From contig NZ_QJHL01000001.1 in NCBI RefSeq assembly GCF_003202405.1, positions 1,984,001 to 2,048,000 of the forward strand: a stretch of 64,000 nt of DNA. The letters run 5' to 3'. A program made the translations under genes and the position numbers. Each line of letters begins with the position of its first letter. The first letter of the stretch is position 1. A model generated the notes under the pieces. That model saw only the letters and a program-made list of their open reading frames with translations. It was not told the DNA's origin and did no database searches. The stretch comes from Flavobacterium hydrophilum (GTDB lineage Bacteria; Bacteroidota; Bacteroidia; Flavobacteriales; Flavobacteriaceae). Below, in pieces: positions 9,755-18,285 of the stretch.

Positions 9755-10771
9755 ATGGCTAAAATTAAGTTAGAGTACATTTGGTTAGATGGATATGAAC
9801 CAACTCAAAATCTTAGAAGTAAAACTAAAGTTGAAGAGCACGAAAATTTCAAAGGAACGATCGAAGAACTTGGAAACTGGTCATTTGATGGTTCGTCAAC
9901 AAAACAAGCTGAAGGAGGTTCTTCTGACTGTTTATTAGTTCCAGTTGCAATCTACCCTGATCCAACTCGTATTAATGGATATTTAGTAATGTCTGAAGTT
10001 ATGTACGCTGACGGAACTCCACACCCTTCTAACGGTAGAGCTACAATTGATGATGATAATGATGATTTCTGGTTTGGTTTCGAACAAGAGTATTTCATCA
10101 TGGATACTAAAACTTTATTGCCATTAGGATTCCCTGTTGGAGGTTATCCTGCTCCACAAGGTATGTACTACTGTTCTGTTGGTGGAAAAAACACTCACGG
10201 AAGAAAATTAGTAGAAGAACATGCTGATTTATGTATCGCTGCAGGAATCAACTTTGAAGGTATTAACCAGGAGGTTGCTTGTGGACAATGGGAATTCCAA
10301 TTATTCGCTAAAGGCGCTAAAAAAGCCGGAGATGAAATCTGGGTTGCTCGTTACCTATTAGATCGTTTGACTGAGAAATATGGTTACTATATTGAATACC
10401 ACCCAAAACCACTAGGAGATACAGACTGGAACGGTTCAGGTATGCATGCTAACTTCTCTAACAATGTATTAAGAACATGTGGAGATCAGGCAACTTACGA
10501 AAGAATCTGTGAAGCTTTCCGTCCTGTTACTGCTGAGCATATCGCTGTTTACGGAGCTTACAACGACCAACGTTTAACTGGTAAACATGAAACTGCATCT
10601 ATCCACGATTTCTCTTATGGAATTTCAGATAGAGGAGCTTCAATCAGAATTCCTTTAATTACCGTTCAAAAAGGATGGAAAGGTTGGTTGGAAGACAGAA
10701 GACCAGCTTCAAACGGAGACCCATACAAAATTGCTGCCAGAATTATCAAAACTGTTAAATCAGCGCTATAA
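9755..10771 (+). CDS. glnII: Glutamine synthetase type II (eukaryote-like)
   Basis: A 338-residue enzyme. The short length and the motifs place it in the type II family, common in eukaryotes and found in some bacteria: IWLDGYEP at the N-terminus, NWSFDGSST near residue 42, WFGFEQEYFIM near 107, NGSGMHANFS near 226, and NGDPY near 320. The catalytic Glu/Asn/Arg set around these motifs appears intact. It would carry out the same reaction as the divergent type III enzyme. The gene has its own TATATTTG box and a strong terminator at 10796-10827, so it is monocistronic. Codon use is rich in GAA, GGA and GTT with few rare codons, which fits high expression; that is an impression, not a calculation. 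Confidence 0.95.
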   Translation: MAKIKLEYIWLDGYEPTQNLRSKTKVEEHENFKGTIEELGNWSFDGSSTKQAEGGSSDCLLVPVAIYPDPTRINGYLVMSEVMYADGTPHPSNGRATIDDDNDDFWFGFEQEYFIMDTKTLLPLGFPVGGYPAPQGMYYCSVGGKNTHGRKLVEEHADLCIAAGINFEGINQEVACGQWEFQLFAKGAKKAGDEIWVARYLLDRLTEKYGYYIEYHPKPLGDTDWNGSGMHANFSNNVLRTCGDQATYERICEAFRPVTAEHIAVYGAYNDQRLTGKHETASIHDFSYGISDRGASIRIPLITVQKGWKGWLEDRRPASNGDPYKIAARIIKTVKSAL

Positions 10772-10795
10772 TTTTAAGCTTAGATTATATTTAGA

Positions 10796-10827
10796 AAGTG
10801 CCATCGCAATTGATGGCACTTTTTTTA
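10796..10827 (+). terminator. Terminator of the type II glutamine synthetase gene
   Basis: Stem AAGTGCCATC (10796-10805) and GATGGCACTT (10812-10821) around a 6-base loop, followed by a run of T. Confidence 0.92.
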
Positions 10828-10947
10828 TACCTCTTTCTCAAATAAAAAGTACATCTTTTATATTATAGCAAAAGTTAACTTTTCAATAACTAATTCTGAA
10901 ATTAAAATTCATAACTTATCTTTATATAATTTTTTAAAGCTAATATC

Positions 10948-11916
10948 ATGATAGTCTGGATTTTATTTTTGATAGCTGTATTTTTTATTCTTGCTTTAGA
11001 CCTGGGCGTTTTTAACAAAACCCCACATATCATCAGCAGTAAAGAAGCCAGCAAATGGACACTCGTTTGGGTTACATTATCCTTTCTCTTTTCGGGAGTA
11101 ATTTATTGGCTTTATACCACTGATTATATTGCAAACCCTGATAAGCTGCTGCCCGCTGTAGCTTCTATGAAATTCATTACAGGGTATTTAATTGAACTTT
11201 CCTTAAGTGTAGATAATATTTTTGTAATTGCGATTATTTTTGCCTCGTTTAAAATTCCACAAAAATACCAGCATCGTGTTCTATTCTGGGGAATTCTGGG
11301 CGCAATTATTTTCCGGGGGCTAATGATTTTCTTTGGTGTAATGCTCATCAATAAATTCAGCTGGACTACTTATGTGTTTGGAATTTTTCTGATTTTTACC
11401 GCTATAAAAATGCTTTTTTCAGGTGAAGATGAAGATTTTCAGCCTAAAGATTCATTCATTTATAAAACATTAGGAAAAATTATTCCGTTAACCTCTGAAA
11501 CAGATGGAGAGAAATTTTTCATTGCTACCAAAACAGCAAAGAAAGCCGCTACACCGCTATTCGTAGCTTTGATTGTAATTGAAGTTATGGATGTTCTTTT
11601 TGCAGTTGACAGTGTTCCGGCAATTTTAGCTATTACATCAGATCCGTTTTTGGTATTTAGTTCTAATATTTTTGCCATTTTGGGATTGCGTTCTATGTAT
11701 TTCTTTTTAGCAAATATGCTGGCAAAATTCAGTTACTTAGAATATAGTTTAGTTGCAATATTGGCCTTTGTTGGATTAAAAATGCTGCTGCACGATTATA
11801 TCCACCTTCCTGAATGGGCTTCATTAGGGTTTATAGCACTTTCTCTTTTAGTTGGAATTTTGGTTTCTTTAAAATTTGGAGAAGAAAAAGTACTAACCGA
11901 CTCAGAAGAAGAATAG
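10948..11916 (+). CDS. TerC/Alx-family integral membrane protein
   Basis: A 322-residue inner-membrane protein with about eight or nine hydrophobic segments spread over the whole length. Family signatures are visible: ELSLSVDNIFVIAIIF near residue 83 and VIEVMDVLFAVDSVPAILAI near residue 213, in which the conserved acidic residues lie within membrane helices, and RSMYFFLANML near 248. TerC/Alx proteins are linked to metal-ion (manganese) export and to tellurite or pH stress. The gene stands alone between two terminators. A cytoplasmic acidic C-terminus (LTDSEEE) ends the protein. The exact substrate cannot be told from the sequence. Confidence 0.9.
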   Translation: MIVWILFLIAVFFILALDLGVFNKTPHIISSKEASKWTLVWVTLSFLFSGVIYWLYTTDYIANPDKLLPAVASMKFITGYLIELSLSVDNIFVIAIIFASFKIPQKYQHRVLFWGILGAIIFRGLMIFFGVMLINKFSWTTYVFGIFLIFTAIKMLFSGEDEDFQPKDSFIYKTLGKIIPLTSETDGEKFFIATKTAKKAATPLFVALIVIEVMDVLFAVDSVPAILAITSDPFLVFSSNIFAILGLRSMYFFLANMLAKFSYLEYSLVAILAFVGLKMLLHDYIHLPEWASLGFIALSLLVGILVSLKFGEEKVLTDSEEE

Positions 11917-11941
11917 TTTTTTTATCGAAACATATAGATCT

Positions 11942-11971
11942 AAAAAAGGAAATCGAAAGATTTCCTTTTTT
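11942..11971. terminator. Bidirectional terminator between terC-like and TonB-plug genes
   Basis: Stem AAAAAGGAAATC (11943-11954), tetraloop GAAA, then GATTTCCTTTTT (11959-11970). It ends the plus-strand gene at 11916 and the convergent minus-strand gene at 12006. An identical hairpin in inverted orientation lies at 14576-14607. Confidence 0.88.
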
Positions 11972-12005
11972 ATACTGCAAATAAACATTTATAATATTTT
12001 ATCCT

Positions 12006-14429
12006 TTACTTTTTAATAGTATAATAAACATTCCTTACAACAGGAACACCTGATCCTGTAATTCCTTCTAAAGCTACTTTTATTTTAGTTTCAACTTTGG
12101 TGTTATAATAATTTACATTAGCACTTCCTGCCTTATCTGGATGTACATAAGGATTCCAATAAAGTGTATTTCTTACAGCCGATTTATTGTCCTCTGAAGA
12201 AATTTTTTCAGGATCCGGTGAATAAAAAACACGCGCCATGTAAAAGCCGTCTACCTCTTGTTGTATAGAATGAGAATATTCATTTTTAAGCCTGTTGCCT
12301 GTACTTGGTTTCGTATAAATTGCAATAATACCGTTACTGCTCTCGTCTCCAAAATATAACTTTGCCTGACTTCCTTTTATAGCGTCTATTTTCTCTATAT
12401 CTGCCAGATAAATAGCATCTACTTCTTCTTTAAAAGCGGTCATGCCATTTATTATAAAAAGCGGTGGCGCTTCATAACGTGTAAAACGAACAGTATCATC
12501 AAAAGATACAACCCCTGCTATTTTTTGCTGAATAAGTTCATAAATATTGGTAAACAAACTTATATCCTTATCTACAGTATAACTTGCATCCGGAATTCCA
12601 AAATAAGAAATTGATCTGGATTTCTTTTTTCCTGCAATACTGACTTCATCCAGAATATTTTCAGGTTTTACTCCAAAAACTGTATATTTCTTAAAAACGT
12701 TTTCAACGATTAGTTTTGTTGATTCATCCCATTTAACCGGTTCATTTCTAAAAGCAGCAATCATTGCAGGCTGTTCAATAGGATTTACCATTATTTCGCC
12801 AGTATATTTTCCTTTTTCATTTCTGGAATTTAATGACATTTTTGTTTTTCCTGAAAACATGATATTTTCAAATTTAAAACTTCCTATTGAATCGGTATAC
12901 GTCTTAAAAACATTCATATGCTTTTTATTCATCAAAACCATTCCTATTCTTTGATTCACTTTTGCTTTATTACCAAAAAGCTGCTTAACCCTACCGGTTA
13001 TTGTAAAACCTTTTTCGGCTATATACTTAATATTGTCATTAGACTTTGGTATTGTTTTCCATACAAAATCACGCCAGCCTTGTGTTAAAACCAAGTTCTC
13101 TAAATGTTCAAGTCGTTTTAAATTGGCGGGATCAAAATAATATCCGGGATTGTGCACCTTTCCCCTAATATCTGATTCCATCAAAAAGTAAGAACTGATA
13201 TTTGTACCAAAATCTTTCTCTTCTGTCACACCATTCATATCGGTTACGCTTAATGAAAAACTGGCAGATTTAGCAATACCTGTTTTAGATTTTGAAATAA
13301 CGTTTACCGTAGCTTTTTCATTAGGCTGATAACTCACTTTGTCCGTCAATAGCTGAATGTCTAAATCCTGTTCTTTTTCAATATAGATCAAACGCTCGCT
13401 GAGTGGTTTTAAACTGCTGTCGTATAGTGTTATTTGACTGATTCCTTCGGGAGTCCTCTCTTTAGGAAGTTCAAAAGATACAACTGTTTGTGTTATAGTT
13501 TGTGCACTTTCAAAGTAGGAAACACCTTTTGCCTTGCAGACAACCGAAAGCACTGCATTTGGATTTTGCAATAAAGTTTCCTCATTGGTCATTATAGATA
13601 TAATATTTTTGCCTCTTACTACCCGATAACTCAGTAAATAACCTGATTTTTCGACTCCAGGAAGCTCTGTTCTCAATTCAGGTCTATCCGGAAACTTAGT
13701 TTTTGCATAATATTTTTTTCCTTCAATGGGTATTATTTGAAATTTTCCCATACCATCATGAGCACTTGAAAAAGAAGTAACCAATTCATTATTAGAATCA
13801 AAAATTTCCCCTGTGACATCTATCGGATTTCCTTTAGCATCAACAGCCTTGAAACCCACAACGCTTGCCACATTTTGTAAGAGTGAACCGCCTTCCGGAA
13901 AAAAATCAACTTTGAAATTATTTTGTTTGCTGATTTCAGTAATCTTAATGTCTGAAATACTATTCTGAGTTTTATTAGGTTTGGAATGCGATTCAAAAAC
14001 ATCTATGATTTCAATATTCTTTTTAAAGACAAAATCTTCACCAAAGTTTCTATTCCAATTGGTGTAAGCACGTAACTGGTACACTCCAGGCTTTACGCCA
14101 AGGGAATCTGTTAATTGAAAATCACCGTTTCCTAACCCCATTTCCAGATTTGTCTTGTTACGTGCAACTATCTTAGAATCGGGAGAAATTAATTCTACAT
14201 ATAAGATATTGCTGTTATCAAAAAGCAAATTATTCTTGACACGTACGTTATAAGCTTTATAATACAAATCATCGCCAATAAAATATCGTGAATTGTCTGT
14301 ATGAAGATATATTTTTTCGATATCAGGAATCGTTTTGTTTTCTTGTGCGTGTAAGCAGCCACATGCCGAAATTATACATAAAAAATAAAAGAAATTGTAT
14401 TTTTTAATCTGAGTGAAAGTTTTAAACAT
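12006..14429 (-). CDS. Outer-surface protein with MG2-like and TonB-plug domains
   Basis: An 807-residue protein with a long signal peptide ending near LHAQ (residue 29). It opens with DIEKIYLHTDNSRYFIGDD, the hallmark of the macroglobulin MG2-like domain of Bacteroidota surface proteins, followed by several beta-sandwich segments. A carboxypeptidase-regulatory-like segment (GFTITGRVKQLFGNKA) is near residue 480. Residues about 655-705 are a TonB-receptor plug-like domain (PLFIINGMTAFKEEVDAIY, SSNGIIAIYTK). No beta barrel follows, so it cannot be a complete TonB-dependent transporter. Proteins with this layout are common in Bacteroidota and poorly studied; periplasmic or outer-membrane protein handling is a guess. 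It is monocistronic, with a 195-base AT-rich gap upstream. Confidence 0.8.
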   Translation of the reverse strand: MFKTFTQIKKYNFFYFLCIISACGCLHAQENKTIPDIEKIYLHTDNSRYFIGDDLYYKAYNVRVKNNLLFDNSNILYVELISPDSKIVARNKTNLEMGLGNGDFQLTDSLGVKPGVYQLRAYTNWNRNFGEDFVFKKNIEIIDVFESHSKPNKTQNSISDIKITEISKQNNFKVDFFPEGGSLLQNVASVVGFKAVDAKGNPIDVTGEIFDSNNELVTSFSSAHDGMGKFQIIPIEGKKYYAKTKFPDRPELRTELPGVEKSGYLLSYRVVRGKNIISIMTNEETLLQNPNAVLSVVCKAKGVSYFESAQTITQTVVSFELPKERTPEGISQITLYDSSLKPLSERLIYIEKEQDLDIQLLTDKVSYQPNEKATVNVISKSKTGIAKSASFSLSVTDMNGVTEEKDFGTNISSYFLMESDIRGKVHNPGYYFDPANLKRLEHLENLVLTQGWRDFVWKTIPKSNDNIKYIAEKGFTITGRVKQLFGNKAKVNQRIGMVLMNKKHMNVFKTYTDSIGSFKFENIMFSGKTKMSLNSRNEKGKYTGEIMVNPIEQPAMIAAFRNEPVKWDESTKLIVENVFKKYTVFGVKPENILDEVSIAGKKKSRSISYFGIPDASYTVDKDISLFTNIYELIQQKIAGVVSFDDTVRFTRYEAPPLFIINGMTAFKEEVDAIYLADIEKIDAIKGSQAKLYFGDESSNGIIAIYTKPSTGNRLKNEYSHSIQQEVDGFYMARVFYSPDPEKISSEDNKSAVRNTLYWNPYVHPDKAGSANVNYYNTKVETKIKVALEGITGSGVPVVRNVYYTIKK

Positions 14430-14575
14430 TTAGCGAGATAGATTTTTTTATTAGAACATTAAAAGAGTTAAAAATATATAAAAATCTTATTAATTTAACC
14501 TAAAACACAAATATTATAAATAAAATATTTAATTCAACTGATTTCAATCAAATTATATATCAAATTTAATTCCAT

Positions 14576-14607
14576 AAAAAAAAGGAAATCTTTCGATTTC
14601 CTTTTTT
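14576..14607 (-). terminator. Terminator of the small lipoprotein gene
   Basis: Stem AAAGGAAATC (14581-14590), loop TTTC, GATTTCCTTT (14595-14604), with A and T runs on both sides. It is the inverted twin of the hairpin at 11942-11971. Confidence 0.88.
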
Positions 14608-14624
14608 AGCTTTTGTACTAATTA

Positions 14625-15137
14625 TTAATTCAATTCTTTAACTTTACTATCATCAATATTATACTTTTTAATAACTGCATTATAATCCGAATAATCTTCT
14701 TTATTAACAGATTTTGCTGTACCTGTCGGAGATCCAGGAACGATTACAATCCTAAAAGTCTGATTATCTAAAAATGCAGGGGTTAATTCTAAATCATAAT
14801 TACCTTCAGCGTAAATTATAAAATGTTCAACACTAAATTCAAAATTATAACTTAGCCTTCCTTGCGGTGTATATATTGTTGTAGGGATTTGTTCCCATAT
14901 TGGAGCATTTGTACCAGTCATAAAGCCAATTTTTCTATAAATCAAAATAACATCATCATCATAAAGTATTGGATTTAATTCTCTATTAATATTAAATCCA
15001 TCTTGAGTATTATAGTCGAAACTTACGTTAGTGAGCTGAAAAACCTCACTAATTGTATTAGTATCATTATCATCATCCGAACAACTAGAAAACGCCATTA
15101 ATCCAACAACTGCGAAAAGTGTCAATATTTTTTTCAT
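14625..15137 (-). CDS. Small surface lipoprotein
   Basis: A 170-residue protein with a type II signal peptide: the lipobox FSSC puts the lipidated Cys at residue 19, and SDDDND follows at once. Acidic residues directly after the Cys are the known lipoprotein export signal that sends Bacteroidota lipoproteins to the outer face of the outer membrane. The mature part is strand-rich (FQLTNVSFDY, LSYNFEFSVEHFIIYAEG), about one immunoglobulin-like domain in size. No enzyme motif is present and I do not recognise the family. It is a single-gene unit with its own terminator 18 bases beyond the stop. Confidence 0.82.
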   Translation of the reverse strand: MKKILTLFAVVGLMAFSSCSDDDNDTNTISEVFQLTNVSFDYNTQDGFNINRELNPILYDDDVILIYRKIGFMTGTNAPIWEQIPTTIYTPQGRLSYNFEFSVEHFIIYAEGNYDLELTPAFLDNQTFRIVIVPGSPTGTAKSVNKEDYSDYNAVIKKYNIDDSKVKELN

Positions 15138-15225
15138 AATTTTTATTTTTAAAGTTTATACTTAAAGGTATTCCAAAAATCAAACCAAAAAAAACTTTTA
15201 ACGCATTCTTTGGGAATATTTTTAC

Positions 15226-16092
15226 TTATTTTTTTGTAATCTCCTGATTTTTAAGCAATATTTTATTAAAAAATAATACATGATACGGCAATGCATTTTC
15301 CCAATATTCCCAGGTATGTGCGCCTGGTCTTTCCGTATAATCGTGCTCTACTTTATTGTATACCAGCCTTCTGTGGAGTTCTTTGTTCGGCTCAATTAAA
15401 AAATCATCTATGCCACAGTCAATAATCAGTGGCAGTTTATTGGCTTTTATTTTATCTATCATATTTAAAACAGCATGCTGCTCATACATTTTTATATCAT
15501 TACTTTTATCTCCAAAAACAGGTTCAATCAATTTAAGAACCTGAGCAGAAGAATCACGATTCAACATTATGCTCATATCGACTGCTCCGCTCATACTTCC
15601 GGCGGCACAAAATAAATCAGGATGTTTAGCCGACAAGTACAACGCCCCATGGCCTCCCATGGAAAGTCCGGTAATGACACGGCCATTTTTATTAGCGATG
15701 GTTCTGTATGTTTTATCCACTTTCTGAATCACTTCCTTAGTAATAAAGGTTTCAAACTGGCTTCCTGAATTTACCGGACTATCGATATAAAAACTAAACG
15801 TTTCGCCTTCGGGCATTACAATAATCAGATTATACTGGTCTGCTAAGTTTTTTACAAGCTCTTTATTTGGCGTATTTTTCAGCCAGTCGCCAAAATGTCC
15901 GTAAGCGCCGTGCAATAAATACATTACAGGGAATGTTGTTTTACTTTTAGCGTATGAATCAGGCAGTACAATGGCTGCTTTGTATGTTTTATTCATTACC
16001 GTGCTGGCGACTTCTAAAGTATCAACTTTTGCTGCGTAAGAAATTCCGGTAGATACCATACAGACAAAAAGCAGCATTTTAAAATGTTTCAT
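15226..16092 (-). CDS. Secreted esterase (esterase D / feruloyl-esterase-like)
   Basis: An alpha/beta hydrolase of 288 residues when started at the ATG at 16092, which puts a normal signal peptide (MKHFKMLLFV to GISYA) at the N-terminus; the frame extends 18 codons further upstream but that would bury the signal. MYLLHGAYG marks the oxyanion-hole strand, GLSMGGHGAL near residue 145 carries the nucleophile Ser, IDCGIDDFLI near 225 offers the acid residue and GAHTWEYW near 258 the His. The family includes esterase D, feruloyl and acetyl-xylan esterases and mycolyltransferases; the substrate here is not evident. The AraC regulator 110 bases upstream on the same strand may control it, but a terminator lies between them. 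Confidence 0.85.
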   Translation of the reverse strand: MKHFKMLLFVCMVSTGISYAAKVDTLEVASTVMNKTYKAAIVLPDSYAKSKTTFPVMYLLHGAYGHFGDWLKNTPNKELVKNLADQYNLIIVMPEGETFSFYIDSPVNSGSQFETFITKEVIQKVDKTYRTIANKNGRVITGLSMGGHGALYLSAKHPDLFCAAGSMSGAVDMSIMLNRDSSAQVLKLIEPVFGDKSNDIKMYEQHAVLNMIDKIKANKLPLIIDCGIDDFLIEPNKELHRRLVYNKVEHDYTERPGAHTWEYWENALPYHVLFFNKILLKNQEITKK

Positions 16093-16146
16093 AGTTTTAA
16101 GTTTTAAGAAACATAAATATACCAGATTTATGTTCAAAAAAGACAC

Positions 16147-16173
16147 AAAAAAACCATCACAAAATTGATGGTT
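16147..16173 (-). terminator. Terminator of the AraC-type regulator gene
   Basis: Stem AACCATC (16152-16158) and GATGGTT (16167-16173) with an 8-base loop and an A run on the left, which is the U tract on the minus strand. Confidence 0.75.
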
Positions 16174-16202
16174 AAGATTTTAACATGCCATAAAAAAGAC
16201 TT

Positions 16203-17075
16203 TTACATAATCGTAGCTCTGTGTTCCTGTCTGTATTCTGAAGCACTTTTGCCTGTATATTGTTTAAACGACTTACTGAAATGACTGAAGTTATTAAATC
16301 CGCTTTCATAACAAACTTCATTTATACTAATAGGTTTCTCCGCCAAAAGCTTTGAGGCATGAACCAAACGGTATTCATTTACAAATTCGGTAAATGTTTT
16401 ATTGGATATTTTTTTAAAATAACGGCAAAAAGACGGTGTAGTCATACTGACCAGTTTAGAGATTTCGTCTACAGAAATAGGCTCCTGAAAATGATCTTTT
16501 ACATAACTAAATACGACATTCATTCTGTCATTGTCTGTTACCTGCATTTCCATTAGAAATCCGTCTGCGTTTAAAATGGTATATTCTTCAGAAGATGCCA
16601 GATCTTTTAAAATACTCAAAAGAGTCAGGAAACGCTCAAACGGGGACTTGTTCTCCATCAATTCCATCCTTGTTCCGATTATTTTTTTTGTTTCTCCTCC
16701 AAACGCAATACCGGCTTTGGCCTGTTCCAGCAATTTTTGAATCTTTTTCATCTCCGGGATACCAAAAAACTCATTTCCTAAAAAATCAGGTTTAAAATGG
16801 ATTACAGTTTCATCGGTATTTCCTGTTTTTTCATTAGTAAATCCGCAATGTGGCAAATTGGATCCTATGAGAATCAGTGAACCATTTGTATAATAGGAAA
16901 TATGACTCCCTATTTGTCTCTTACCTGCTCCCCCATTTACAAAAACAATTTCGATTTCAGGATGGTAATGCAACAAATGTGATTTACTGTTCGTTTTTTC
17001 TGCATGTTTAGTATAGGTAAACGAGCTTCCATAGGAATTTGATATTATTTCAAGAGCTGGGGCAATCGGTTTCAT
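16203..17075 (-). CDS. AraC-family transcriptional regulator with cupin sensor
   Basis: About 290 residues from the ATG at 17075 (MKPIAPALEI); the frame has an upstream ATG twelve codons earlier that adds a hydrophobic stretch not expected in this family. Residues about 20-115 form a cupin ligand-binding domain (LLHYHPEIEIVFVNGGAG). The last 100 residues hold two helix-turn-helix motifs (VDEISKLVSMTTPSFCRYF, then INEVCYESGFNNFSHFSKSF) ending in the family signature. Such proteins usually activate genes for use of a sugar or related compound. The esterase gene downstream is a reasonable candidate target. Its terminator at 16147-16173 separates the two transcripts. Confidence 0.9.
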   Translation of the reverse strand: MKPIAPALEIISNSYGSSFTYTKHAEKTNSKSHLLHYHPEIEIVFVNGGAGKRQIGSHISYYTNGSLILIGSNLPHCGFTNEKTGNTDETVIHFKPDFLGNEFFGIPEMKKIQKLLEQAKAGIAFGGETKKIIGTRMELMENKSPFERFLTLLSILKDLASSEEYTILNADGFLMEMQVTDNDRMNVVFSYVKDHFQEPISVDEISKLVSMTTPSFCRYFKKISNKTFTEFVNEYRLVHASKLLAEKPISINEVCYESGFNNFSHFSKSFKQYTGKSASEYRQEHRATIM

Positions 17076-17135
17076 TTTGTAATGATTAAATAATAAGAGC
17101 AAATTTAACAAAAATACCTAAAATAATTTAAATTT

Positions 17136-17307
17136 TAACCTATAACGCTTTCGCAATTAACAATAACGCACAAGAACCTACAAATAACACCATTTGAAGC
17201 CTAAACATTTTAACAAGAATAAAATTAACATATTAATTTTAAAAACGAGGATTATGAAAAATATTTTAAAATTAAGTTTTCACTCTCTTATGTTAATTAA
17301 GCATTAG
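17136..17307 (+). pseudogene. Relic of a sixth array copy (promoter word plus 17-codon remnant)
   Basis: The word TAACCTATAACGCTTTCG (17136-17153) differs by one base from the promoter motif of the intact copies. Downstream, ATG at 17254 opens MKNILKLSF, which matches the first nine residues of the paralog signal peptides almost exactly (MKNILKLSL in copy 3), then runs into HSLMLIKH and a TAG at 17305-17307. Nothing resembling the rest of the gene follows, and the TTGTG and TAATTTAGCA boxes are missing at the expected distance. This is best read as the stub of a copy lost by deletion. Confidence 0.65.
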
Positions 17308-17536
17308 AAAAGCGAAAAATAAGCTTACAAATGAGTAAAAACATCAAATGGAAATCATCAAAAGAAAATTTTCAGAAAACTTATTTCAACTAAAATTGTT
17401 AAATATTAATTTTTTTCCCACAAAAATAACGATTACGACATTAAATCATTTAATGCGTTTCCATATTCTCAATTAGACAGAAATATTTGAAAAATAATAA
17501 GCAAATACACAAAAACACCAAGAATAATTCAAATTT

Positions 17537-17626
17537 TAACATATAACGGTTTCGTAAATGAGAATATAGCATATATATCTGCAAATAGCGTTGTGTACTT
17601 TACTATACAATCAGAGTAATTTAGCA
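17537..17626 (+). promoter_or_regulatory. Promoter module of paralog 1
   Basis: Conserved 40-base word (17537-17576, starting TAACATATAACGGTTTCG and continuing through AATGAGAATATAGC), then TTGTG at 17591-17595, 21 variable bases, and TAATTTAGCA at 17617-17626. Motif start to TTGTG is 54 bases. TTG and TAATTTAG are placed like the -33 and -7 boxes of Bacteroidota promoters, the latter one base off TAnnTTTG. The ATG follows 38 bases later. Confidence 0.7.
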
Positions 17627-17663
17627 GTATCAAATTAGAAGAAATAATCTAAAAAAATATATC

Positions 17664-18068
17664 ATGAAAAAGACGTTAAAATTAAGTTTAGTATGTGCAG
17701 TACTTTTTGGAACAAGTACTTATGCAATTGACGGTAATGGAGATTTTGCTCTTCATGTAATTAAAGGAAACGGTAACGAAGTAACTTTTGCATTAAACAA
17801 TGTAAAAAAAGCACACTTATCAATCTATGACAAAGATGGTACACTTATATATTCTGAAATTGCTTCCGGAAAAGATGGAATTTTAAGAACATTCAGTTTT
17901 GAAGAATTCCCTGAAGGAACTTATTTCTTAGAAGTAGAAGACAGTGTAAAAACTACAAAACATGAAATTACTATAAAAAACAATGTTGCTCTTTTATCTA
18001 AAAAAGCAGTTTCATCAATTTATAAAGCAGGTTTTTCTGCTCAAAATACAAACGTAGCAGTACGTTAA
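17664..18068 (+). CDS. Small secreted sorting-domain-like protein, array copy 1
   Basis: A 134-residue protein with a signal peptide cleaved after STYA (residue 21), leaving about 113 residues. The mature chain reads like a single beta-sandwich: VTFALNNVKKAHLSIYDKDG, LIYSEIASGKDG, LRTFSFEEFPEGTYFLEVED, TTKHEITIK. The order of a strand, IYDxDGxLIYS, FPxGTYFLxV and a final strand is that of the T9SS type A sorting domain, but here it is the whole protein with no cargo in front. A conserved tail (AVSSIYKAG to NTNVAVR) follows. It may belong to the DUF3244 group of Bacteroidota. Function unknown. Its own promoter module and terminator make it one transcription unit. Confidence 0.8.
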   Translation: MKKTLKLSLVCAVLFGTSTYAIDGNGDFALHVIKGNGNEVTFALNNVKKAHLSIYDKDGTLIYSEIASGKDGILRTFSFEEFPEGTYFLEVEDSVKTTKHEITIKNNVALLSKKAVSSIYKAGFSAQNTNVAVR

Positions 18069-18073
18069 AAGAG

Positions 18074-18094
18074 TTTATACTTTCATAGTATAAA
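18074..18094 (+). other. Conserved 3' untranslated hairpin, copy 1
   Basis: Stem TTTATACT (18074-18081), loop TTCAT, AGTATAAA (18087-18094), starting five bases after the stop codon. The same position is a hairpin after copies 2, 3 and 4, with a different stem sequence after copy 2. A further conserved stretch (ATGAGGTTAGATAG to AACTTAACGG, about 18096-18133) leads to the terminator. Confidence 0.65.
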
Positions 18095-18138
18095 AATGAG
18101 GTTAGATAGTTAGTAAAGTTTAAAACTTAACGGTTTTT

Positions 18139-18174
18139 AAAACAGCTCTTGGTGGTTCTTGAGCTGTTTTTTTT
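18139..18174 (+). terminator. Terminator of paralog 1
   Basis: Stem AAAACAGCTC (18139-18148), 12-base loop TTGGTGGTTCTT, GAGCTGTTTT (18161-18170), then T run. Repeated almost unchanged after copies 3 and 4. Confidence 0.9.
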
Positions 18175-18285
18175 GTTATCATTTTTTGAAAGTTTAATTG
18201 TGCCCCTGCTTTTAATAGGATTGAAAAAAGCTGGAAAAAGTTACGTTACTCAATTAGTCAATTTTAAATAATTGTCATCTAATTA

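Larger units (their letters stand above)
17076..17663. other. Gap holding the relic of a sixth paralog and the first promoter module
   Basis: 588 bases between the AraC gene and the first intact paralog. It contains a decayed copy of the paralog promoter word (TAACCTATAACGCTTTCG at 17136-17153), a decayed coding start (17254-17307), about 200 bases of AT-rich sequence with nothing recognised, and the intact promoter module of paralog 1 (17537-17626). The part from about 17430 to 17536 resembles the stretch before paralog 3 (about 19210-19318), sharing words such as ATTACGACAT and CAAAACACCAA, so the duplicated unit extends upstream of the promoter. Confidence 0.65.
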
